Shown here piece after piece: positions 8,433-14,609 of a DNA stretch of 64,000 nt. Numbering within the stretch: position 1 is the first letter of the stretch; every line of letters starts with the position of its first letter. The position numbers were made by a program, and so were the translations under genes. The notes below the pieces were generated by a model. The model was not told the DNA's origin. It searched no databases and worked only from the letters and a program-made list of their open reading frames with translations. This DNA is from JAPWJZ01 sp041287865 (GTDB lineage: Bacteria > Pseudomonadota > Alphaproteobacteria > Micavibrionales > UBA2020): positions 11,275-75,274 of the forward strand of contig JBGGMV010000119.1 of NCBI GenBank assembly GCA_041287865.1. Reading direction: 5' to 3'.

Positions 8433-9120
8433 GGGAACTCTCGTTATTCTGCGCCACGGCCAGACCGATTATAACGCGCAAAAACTGATGACCGGCCAGC
8501 GCGACATTCCGCTGAACAAAGTAGGCGAGGCGCAGGCCGATGCCGCCGGCGCGCTGATCACGACGTTCGTTTTTGATAAGGCCTATAGTTCGACGCTGGG
8601 CCGCGCGTTCAATACGGCTGCGAAGGCGCTGAAGGCCTCCGGCACCAACGACCACCTGAAAAAACCCGATGGCAGCTTCGATATCGAACAGCGCACCGAA
8701 ATTATCGAGCTTGATTGCGGTGACTTCACCGGCCGCAACCACAAGACCGACCCCGAAATCGTCGCCTTCGAGCGCCGCTATGACAGGCCCTTGCCTGGCG
8801 GCGAAAGCCAGAAGCAGGTGAAGGAACGCGTACAGAAATTCTTTGACGAGGAAGTGCTGCCCCGCCTTGCAAAGGGCGAAACGGTGCTGGTCGTTTCTCA
8901 CGCCGGCATCATGCGCGCCTTCGACGAGGTGTTGGGCCTCGCCGCGCCCGCCGACATGACCCGCGCGCGCATCCCCAACGCCACCCCTACAGTGGTTGAA
9001 TACGAAGACGGCGTGAAGGCGCGTCATTATCAGGTTCTCAACCCTGTCGAGCTCGCCTCGCCCATCCCTGCGAACGGGAACAAGCCACCCAAGCCGCCGA
9101 AAGCCAGCACAGGAACGTAA
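8425..9120 (+). CDS. histidine phosphatase / phosphoglycerate-mutase-like protein 3
   Basis: Third array member, 231 aa, again overlapping its upstream neighbour by 8 bases. Catalytic set complete: His11 in RHGQTDYN, Arg60 in STLGRA, Glu95 in IIELDCG, and His in VSHAGIMRAF. Unlike gpmA it carries the insertion SSGTNDHLKKPDGS-type segment (here around residues 72-84) shared by members 3-5 and partly by member 2. The C-terminus ends in a proline/lysine-rich tail. RHGQT rather than RHGES and the missing mutase tryptophan make a phosphatase function as likely as mutase activity. Confidence 0.87.
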   Translation: MVKGTLVILRHGQTDYNAQKLMTGQRDIPLNKVGEAQADAAGALITTFVFDKAYSSTLGRAFNTAAKALKASGTNDHLKKPDGSFDIEQRTEIIELDCGDFTGRNHKTDPEIVAFERRYDRPLPGGESQKQVKERVQKFFDEEVLPRLAKGETVLVVSHAGIMRAFDEVLGLAAPADMTRARIPNATPTVVEYEDGVKARHYQVLNPVELASPIPANGNKPPKPPKASTGT

Positions 9121-9123
9121 TCG

Positions 9124-9387
9124 ATGGATATCGAGCAGCGCCTTGCGGCCATCGAGGCCCGCAACCTGAAAGTGACAGCCGACAAGGTGTGGGAAACCAG
9201 CCTGATGCGCCGCCTTTCCATCGCGGCAATGACCTATGTTTGCGCCTGCCTGACGTTTATCCTTCTCATCCCCACCGCCCAATGGTACCTGACGGCTTTC
9301 GTGCCGACGGGGGGATATGTGTTGTCGACACTGGGCCTGCCGTGGCTGCGGGAAAGATGGCAGAAAAGCCACGGGTATATGGTGTAA
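9124..9387 (+). CDS. small two-helix membrane protein
   Basis: An 87-aa protein lodged between array members 3 and 4, with 3-base gaps on both sides, so clearly part of the same transcript. It starts with an amphipathic segment (MDIEQRLAAIEARN), followed by a hydrophobic helix at about residues 35-58 and a second at about 60-76, ending in a basic tail (LRERWQKSHGYMV). The topology is an inner-membrane hairpin. Similar short proteins beginning with this coiled-coil-like segment are common in proteobacteria, but I know no function for them. It may anchor or scaffold the cytosolic enzymes around it; that is speculation. Confidence 0.75.
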   Translation: MDIEQRLAAIEARNLKVTADKVWETSLMRRLSIAAMTYVCACLTFILLIPTAQWYLTAFVPTGGYVLSTLGLPWLRERWQKSHGYMV

Positions 9388-9390
9388 AGC

Positions 9391-10074
9391 ATGACGGTCA
9401 AAGGCACATTGATCTTGCTCCGTCACGGGCAGACGACCTACAACGAACAGCAGCGCATGGCAGGCCATGCCGACGTGCCGTTGACACCCGCGGGCGAGCA
9501 GCAGGCGAAGGATGCCGGAAAAATCATCGCGCCCTTCAAGTTCGACGCCGCCTATAGCTCCACCCTCAGCCGTGCCTTCAACACGGCGGCCTTTGCGCTG
9601 GATGCGGCGGGCACGAACAACCATCTCAAAAAACCGGACGGTAGCTGGAATATCTCCCGTCACGACGATATCCGCGAATGCGATGCGGGCGATTTCACGG
9701 GGCTGCAGCTGGATAACCCGAAAGTGCTGGCGTTTGAACGCAAGCATGGCGCGGCCCTGCCGAACGGCGAAAGCGATGTGCAGTTTATCTCCCGCGTGCG
9801 CAATTTTTACGATACGGAAGTGAAGCCGCGTATCGACCGTGGCGAAACTGTGCTGGTCGTCTCTCATGCGGGTGTGATGCATGCCTTCGACGCCATCCTC
9901 GGCTTTGAAACGCTGGGGCCCGAAGGTCTCTGGTCGACCAAGCGGCGCATTCCCAACACCGCCGCGCTGAAAATCGATTTCGAGGACGGCAAGGTGGTGA
10001 AGGAAGGCTTCATCGGCAATGCCCCCGCCAACCAGAATCAGCCTGTAAAACCGGGCCATATCAAGTCTTGGTAG
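9391..10074 (+). CDS. histidine phosphatase / phosphoglycerate-mutase-like protein 4
   Basis: Fourth array member, 227 aa. Catalytic residues intact: His12 in RHGQTTYN, Arg61 in STLSRA, Glu96 in IRECDAG, and His in VSHAGVMHAF. It has LPNGESD where gpmA and members 2-3 have a double glycine (GGES), a substitution shared with member 5, so members 4 and 5 look like a more recent duplication pair. It follows the small membrane gene with a 3-base gap. The C-terminal 15 residues (NQNQPVKPGHIKSW) are variable. Specific substrate unknown. Confidence 0.87.
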   Translation: MTVKGTLILLRHGQTTYNEQQRMAGHADVPLTPAGEQQAKDAGKIIAPFKFDAAYSSTLSRAFNTAAFALDAAGTNNHLKKPDGSWNISRHDDIRECDAGDFTGLQLDNPKVLAFERKHGAALPNGESDVQFISRVRNFYDTEVKPRIDRGETVLVVSHAGVMHAFDAILGFETLGPEGLWSTKRRIPNTAALKIDFEDGKVVKEGFIGNAPANQNQPVKPGHIKSW

Positions 10075-10096
10075 CCGCCTGCGGTTAGGCTATACT
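10068..10096 (+). promoter_or_regulatory. candidate internal promoter before array member 5
   Basis: TTGGTA (10068-10073) and TATACT (10091-10096) with a 17-base spacer, about 30 bases before the next ATG. This is the only sizeable gap (51 bases) inside the five-gene array, so member 5 and the downstream envelope genes may also be transcribed separately. Confidence 0.5.
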
Positions 10097-10125
10097 GGCC
10101 TATCTTCATTTTTAGGATTTTTATC

Positions 10126-10788
10126 ATGTCTAAAAAAGGCACACTCGTGCTCTTCAGGCACGGACAGACGCCCTATAACGTGCTGCATTACATGACCGGC
10201 CTGCACGACGTCGAGCTGACGGCCAAGGGCGAGGAACAGGCGAAGGAAGCGGGCGAGCGCATCGACGGTTTTGTTTTTGACAAGGCCTATAGCTCCACCC
10301 TGAAACGCGCTTTCAACACGGCTGCGATTGCTTTGGAAAATTCGGGCACGAATAATCACCTTAAAAATCCCGACGGCACATGGAATATCGAACAGCGCGT
10401 CGAAATCGTCGAGGGCGACAGCGGCGATTTCACAGCGCGGAACAAGCTGACCGACCCCGAAATCCTCGCCTATCCGCATAAATACAATATCGCCCTGCCG
10501 AACGGCGAGAGCGACGAACAGATGGTCGCCCGTACCAAGAAATTCTATGACGAGGAAATCCTGCCCCGCATGGAACGCGGCGAGACTGTACTGGTTTCGT
10601 GCCATTCCGGCATCATGATCGCCTTCGAGATAGCGGCCGGCCTGCGCCCCGCACCCGAGGAAGATATCTGGTCGAACCGTCACGGGGTTCCCAATGCCAC
10701 GCCCGTGGTGTATGAATACGACGACGGCAAGCTGGTGAAGAATTACCAGATCGACGCCAAGCCCAAACCTTCCGGTCCCAAGCCTTAA
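10126..10788 (+). CDS. histidine phosphatase / phosphoglycerate-mutase-like protein 5
   Basis: Fifth array member, 220 aa. All catalytic positions conserved: His12 in RHGQTPYN, Arg61 in STLKRA, Glu96 in IVEGDSG, and His in SCHSGIMIAF. It shares LPNGESD with member 4. A candidate promoter lies in the 51-base gap before it, and the ATG follows an AGGA about 8 bases upstream. The next gene starts only 9 bases after the stop, so this member is linked to the two envelope genes that follow. Substrate unknown; GpmA-type mutase or small-phosphoester phosphatase are both possible. Confidence 0.87.
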   Translation: MSKKGTLVLFRHGQTPYNVLHYMTGLHDVELTAKGEEQAKEAGERIDGFVFDKAYSSTLKRAFNTAAIALENSGTNNHLKNPDGTWNIEQRVEIVEGDSGDFTARNKLTDPEILAYPHKYNIALPNGESDEQMVARTKKFYDEEILPRMERGETVLVSCHSGIMIAFEIAAGLRPAPEEDIWSNRHGVPNATPVVYEYDDGKLVKNYQIDAKPKPSGPKP

Positions 10789-10797
10789 AGGAACAAG

Positions 10798-11754
10798 ATG
10801 AAATTACTGGCAGGCCTTTTGCTGGCCTTCATCATGCTGCTGCCGCTGCCTGCGGCGGCGAAGACGATCGATGTCAACGGCTCGGCCATCACCCTGCCGC
10901 AGGTGGCGGGCTTTACCGAAATTTACGGCTCGAACCCGCAGTTTGATCAGGTGGCGCAGCAATTCGTGCCGCCGACGCATGTGATGCTCGGCATCTATAT
11001 ATCGAATGCCGATTTGCAGGCGATGCAGACCAATCCGCAAGCCGGGTTCAAGAAATACATCACCGTCATGACGCTGCAGGGCGCGCCTGCCATCAATGAT
11101 GCGACTTACGAGCAGTTGAAGGCGCAGCTCTCGTCTGAGGCAGGCGGAGGCGACTGGTCGCAGGAAAAAGATGTCAACGACGGGTTGAGCGCCGGTTCGT
11201 CCTATATGAAGGAGCAGTATAATATAGAGACGAAGCTTGAGGTCGGCGTGATGAAGCGCCTCGGCACGATCCTCAACCAGCCCGCGTCTTACGCCATCCT
11301 GATGCAGGCCAATTACGGGGCGCAGACGGAGCAGGGGACGGTCGACGTCCCGATGACACTGGCTGTGGGCGTGATGAACGTAAAAAACCGCGCCATCTAC
11401 GCCACCGCCTATAGCACCTTTGCAGGCGAGCGCGACGTGGATTTCGTGCGCGACAACTTCCGCCTGCTGGCCGCCGATATGCATGCGGCGAACCCGCCCA
11501 AAAAAGCGCCCGCGCCGCCGAAGCCCGTCGCCGTGCCGCCTCCGCCGCCTGTGGTCGTGGCGGAAGAAGCGCTGAAGGTCGAGGAAGCCCCGCCCGAGGA
11601 AGAAGAACAGAAAAAGCCTGAAGTCGAGGTCGATACGGGCGAAATGATGGCCTGGATCATGTGGGTCACGCTGCTGCTGGCTGCTGTCGTGGCGGCGGTG
11701 CTGGCGGGGCCGAAAATCTGGAACCTGCTGAAGAAAAGGGATGACCGCGCATGA
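10798..11754 (+). CDS. exported protein with Pro/Glu-rich stalk and C-terminal membrane anchor
   Basis: A 318-aa protein with a clear Sec signal peptide (residues 1-22, hydrophobic core then AAA|KT), a folded periplasmic region to about residue 225, a low-complexity stretch rich in proline then glutamate (about 228-277), and a single C-terminal transmembrane helix (about 283-303) followed by a positive cytoplasmic tail (KKRDDRA). It therefore appears to be a periplasmic domain tethered by a flexible stalk to the inner membrane. I do not recognise the folded domain. The lipoprotein gene overlaps its stop by 4 bases. RBS AAGGAA precedes the ATG. Confidence 0.8.
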   Translation: MKLLAGLLLAFIMLLPLPAAAKTIDVNGSAITLPQVAGFTEIYGSNPQFDQVAQQFVPPTHVMLGIYISNADLQAMQTNPQAGFKKYITVMTLQGAPAINDATYEQLKAQLSSEAGGGDWSQEKDVNDGLSAGSSYMKEQYNIETKLEVGVMKRLGTILNQPASYAILMQANYGAQTEQGTVDVPMTLAVGVMNVKNRAIYATAYSTFAGERDVDFVRDNFRLLAADMHAANPPKKAPAPPKPVAVPPPPPVVVAEEALKVEEAPPEEEEQKKPEVEVDTGEMMAWIMWVTLLLAAVVAAVLAGPKIWNLLKKRDDRA

Positions 11755-12158
11755 AGGCTAAAATTGTGACACTGGCGGCCCTGTTGCTGCTTACGGCCTG
11801 CGGCGAATACCCGACGCCTGTAACGGAAAGCCGCACGCCTTACCAGACCATCACCGTCAATACGCCGGGGATGCAAGGGGTGAGCTGCGTGGTGCAGAGC
11901 GGGCGCAACACCTATAGCATGACGGCGCCCGGGCCGGTCACGGTGAAACGCTCGCCTTATCCGATGCTGGTCAACTGTTTCAAGGGCGAACATATGCGCG
12001 GCCAGCAGAGCGCGAAACCGAATTACGCGCGCATCGAGGCTGAAAAAATCGCGGCCACGATGGGCGACTGCATTTCCTGCAACTACCCGCGCACCATCAC
12101 GGTGGCGATGCGGCTCGATCAGGAATCGATGTCGGATACGTGGCGGGCGGGGCCCTGA
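11751..12158 (+). CDS. predicted lipoprotein, 135 aa
   Basis: N-terminal lipoprotein signal with lipobox LTAC; the lipidated cysteine would be residue 17. The mature part has several further cysteines (including GVSC, NCFKG and GDCISCNYP), suggesting disulfides in the periplasm. It overlaps the preceding anchored protein by ATGA, so the two are probably co-translated and may work together in the envelope. The family is unknown to me. The stop codon directly abuts the convergent gene that ends at 12159, leaving no room for a separate terminator. Confidence 0.8.
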   Translation: MKAKIVTLAALLLLTACGEYPTPVTESRTPYQTITVNTPGMQGVSCVVQSGRNTYSMTAPGPVTVKRSPYPMLVNCFKGEHMRGQQSAKPNYARIEAEKIAATMGDCISCNYPRTITVAMRLDQESMSDTWRAGP

Positions 12159-12773
12159 TTACCTGCCGGGACGCGGCGGTTTCATGTCCTTCACGGCGGG
12201 GTTCAGCTTGATGCCCACGTCGCTTAAGGATTTTTCAATGCGCGTCACGTAATCTTCGCATTTTTTTACCAGCGCGGCCTCGTCGGGCTCGGCGCGTTTC
12301 ACCATCTGGGTGAATTCCTTGACGGGCAATAGCATGGCCTGCAGGTGCTTGCGGTCTTCGGGCAGGGTTTTCTTCAGGCTGTTGTCCAGTTCATTCGCGG
12401 TCAGTTCGAACATGCGGATGCTGGAGGCGAGAATGACGGTGCGCACCGAAGGATCGAGCGCGCCATACAGAACGGCCGTATCGACGCCCTGCATGCTGGC
12501 CGCGCCGAAGGTAAAGACGGATTGCACGATCTCCGGCACCTTGGCGGGCAGGTCGGCCTTGGCCAGCAGGACGGGGCCGTTATCCTGCGTGATGGGAACG
12601 AAAAGCCCGGCGGCGATGGCTTCGGGCGTCTTGTTGACGCCGTGGTCTGCTACCAGCTTGGCGATCAGCACGCCGCGCGTCGTGAACTCGTCGCCTTTGT
12701 CGAAACGCCTCAGCTCGTTAAAGGCTTTCTCGATGGTCGGGTGGCTGGGCAGGCCGGTGTCCTCGAATTTCAT
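12159..12773 (-). CDS. hypothetical protein with HD-domain-like pattern lacking the HD pair
   Basis: A 204-aa soluble protein, start supported by AAGGA nine bases before the ATG. The segment from HPTIEKA (residue 11) through GVLIAKLVADHGVNKTPEAIAAGLFVPITQDNG resembles the first helices of RelA/SpoT-type HD domains, where the matching sequence is usually AAGLLHD-x-x-EDT. Here the metal-binding His-Asp pair reads FVP, so any HD fold would be catalytically dead. The rest is helical and charged. This relation comes from eye alignment only and could be wrong; otherwise the gene is simply uncharacterised. Confidence 0.65.
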   Translation of the reverse strand: MKFEDTGLPSHPTIEKAFNELRRFDKGDEFTTRGVLIAKLVADHGVNKTPEAIAAGLFVPITQDNGPVLLAKADLPAKVPEIVQSVFTFGAASMQGVDTAVLYGALDPSVRTVILASSIRMFELTANELDNSLKKTLPEDRKHLQAMLLPVKEFTQMVKRAEPDEAALVKKCEDYVTRIEKSLSDVGIKLNPAVKDMKPPRPGR

Positions 12774-12881
12774 GACGAGTCCTTTTGGAAATATCTTATG
12801 AGTCGCAAATGGCTTGATAGGGAAAGAATAGCAGACCCAGCGAGCGAGCCAAGCCCCCCCATCAAAGATAGGAAATATGGC

Positions 12882-12916
12882 AAAAAAGAAGCCGCCCGTT
12901 GCGGGGCGGCTTCTTC
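12882..12916 (-). terminator. rho-independent terminator after rpsO
   Basis: Strong GC stem: GAAGCCGCCC pairs with GGGCGGCTTC around a short loop, followed on the minus strand by TTTTTTG. It lies about 22 bases after the rpsO stop and marks the end of the rimP-to-rpsO operon. Confidence 0.9.
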
Positions 12917-12937
12917 ATTGATTGTCTGTACCGAAAA

Positions 12938-13207
12938 TTAGCGGCGCAGGCCGAGGCTGTCGATCAGCTTCTCGTAGCGGCGCGCGTCGGCTTTTTTCAG
13001 ATAGTTCAGGTGGCGGCGGCGCTGGGAAACCAGCAGCAGCAGACCGCGACGGCTGCCCATATCTTTCTTATGCGTTTTCATGTGTTCGGTCAGCGAGTTA
13101 ATGCGCTGGGTGAGCAAAGCCACCTGGACTTCGGGTGAACCCGTGTCTTTCTGGGTGGTTGCGTATTTCTTGATAACTTCCGACTTCGTCTTGGTTGCGA
13201 GCGACAT
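12938..13207 (-). CDS. rpsO: 30S ribosomal protein S15
   Basis: 89 aa, the standard S15 length. Characteristic motifs are all there: DTGSPEVQVALLTQRI (about residues 21-36), LTEHMKTHKKD, and SRRGLLLLVSQRRRHLNYLK. S15 binds 16S rRNA early in 30S assembly. The ATG follows AGAGGAG at an ideal distance. It is the last gene of the operon with truB 17 bases upstream, and a strong terminator follows. The usual next gene, pnp, is displaced almost 10 kb away. Confidence 0.98.
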   Translation of the reverse strand: MSLATKTKSEVIKKYATTQKDTGSPEVQVALLTQRINSLTEHMKTHKKDMGSRRGLLLLVSQRRRHLNYLKKADARRYEKLIDSLGLRR

Positions 13208-13224
13208 CGTATACTCCTCTGAGT

Positions 13225-14157
13225 TTAAAGATTAAAAACTTTGACCGGATGAAGCTCGATACCCTGTTTCTCAAGCAGGGCGACGGGCTTGTTAAGCCCG
13301 ATGGCCAGTACCAGATCCGTCATCTCGTCAATCCCAGCGACCGCAAAACGGTCGATATCCTGACGGGATAAAAATCTGATGGTCTGGCCTTGCCGTATCC
13401 GGCTGACCTCCTCTGCTGTCATGGCCAGTGCCGGGATGTCGTCCAGCACGGTCTCCACAGGCAGAAGAACCTGATCAGGAGCGGCAGATTGCACCAATTT
13501 TTCAAGGGCGTCCAGTGAAATCGCGGTTTCTTCTGTAAAATTACCGACCGCAAGGCGCCTGAGCTCGGTCACATGGCCGAAACAGCCCAGAATCTGCCCC
13601 ATATCGCGGGCGATCGACCTGACATAGGTGCCCTTGCTGCAGTTCAGCTCGAAAACCGCTTCATCTTTATTAATATTAACGGCGTGGAAGCCGTAGACGG
13701 TGACGCTGCGGGCCTGCAGGTCCAGCTTCTGGCCCTCGCGGGCGAGGTCATAGGCGCGCTCCCCGTCGACCTTGATGGCCGAAAACTGGGGCGGTATTTG
13801 GTCAATATTGCCGGTGAAACGGGGCAACAGGGCGATGATGTCGGCCTCTGCAGGGCGTTTATCGGACGTCTGGATGGCTTCGCCCTCGGCATCGTCCGTG
13901 GTGGTGGCCGTGCCCCATTTGACGGTAAAGCGGTAAACCTTGTCGGCGTCCTGCGCGAAGGGGATGGTCTTGGTGGCCTCGCCAAACGCGATGGGCAGGA
14001 TGCCCGTCGCCAGCGGATCAAGCGTGCCGGCATGGCCGACCTTCTGCGCGGACAGTATCCGGCGCACCTTGCCGATCGCCTGCGTCGACGTCATGCCGAG
14101 CGGCTTGTCGAGGTTCAGCCAGCCGCTGATAGGATTGCCTTTTTTATTGCGGCCCAT
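13225..14157 (-). CDS. truB: tRNA pseudouridine(55) synthase
   Basis: 310 aa, normal for TruB. The catalytic aspartate is Asp47 in GHAGTLDPLATG. Other family motifs are LNLDKPLGMTS (about 14-24), the KVYRFTVKWG strand (about 78-87), and CSKGTYVRSIARD (about 170-182). It modifies U55 of the T-loop of tRNAs. It begins 8 bases after rbfA, and no clear Shine-Dalgarno is visible, so translation may be coupled to rbfA. Confidence 0.97.
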   Translation of the reverse strand: MGRNKKGNPISGWLNLDKPLGMTSTQAIGKVRRILSAQKVGHAGTLDPLATGILPIAFGEATKTIPFAQDADKVYRFTVKWGTATTTDDAEGEAIQTSDKRPAEADIIALLPRFTGNIDQIPPQFSAIKVDGERAYDLAREGQKLDLQARSVTVYGFHAVNINKDEAVFELNCSKGTYVRSIARDMGQILGCFGHVTELRRLAVGNFTEETAISLDALEKLVQSAAPDQVLLPVETVLDDIPALAMTAEEVSRIRQGQTIRFLSRQDIDRFAVAGIDEMTDLVLAIGLNKPVALLEKQGIELHPVKVFNL

Positions 14158-14165
14158 GAAGGGGG

Positions 14166-14600
14166 TTATTCCTCGTCTTCATCGTCTTCGTCATCGCGGG
14201 GAGGCGCCATGACGTCTTTCTGCACGCGCTCCTGGCGGAGGACTTTTTCGATGTGCTGGGCCTGCTCGAAGCTGTGGTCGATGCGGAAGGAAATCTTGGG
14301 CGAGAAGCGCATTTCCAGCTCGGGCGCGACTTGCGATCTGAAATAGCCGGAGGCGCGGTTGAGCGCATGGACGATTTCATCGGCGTTCTTGCCGCCCAGC
14401 GGCATGATATAGGCGGTGGCGTGCTTCAAATCCGGCCCCACTTCCACCGAGGTGATGGTGATGAGACTTGCCTGCGCCAATACCGGGTCGAACAGTTCCC
14501 CGCGCAGCAGGACTTCGGCCAGAATATGGCGAATCCGCTCGCCAACGCGCAATTGGCGCTGTCCCGGTGCGGAACGTGAGGAGGGGGTGCGGCGCTTCAT
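14166..14600 (-). CDS. rbfA: 30S ribosome-binding factor A
   Basis: 144 aa; a KH-fold cold-shock ribosome maturation factor that acts on the 16S 5' helix. Recognisable features are RQLRVGERIRHILAEVL near the start, VEVGPDLKHATAYIMPLGG around residues 52-70, and ELEMRFSPKISFRIDHSFEQA around 96-116. A short acidic tail (DDEDDEDEE) closes the protein, common in alphaproteobacterial RbfA. The start has AAGG upstream, and infB ends 9 bases before it. Confidence 0.95.
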   Translation of the reverse strand: MKRRTPSSRSAPGQRQLRVGERIRHILAEVLLRGELFDPVLAQASLITITSVEVGPDLKHATAYIMPLGGKNADEIVHALNRASGYFRSQVAPELEMRFSPKISFRIDHSFEQAQHIEKVLRQERVQKDVMAPPRDDEDDEDEE

Positions 14601-14609
14601 CGTTGAACC

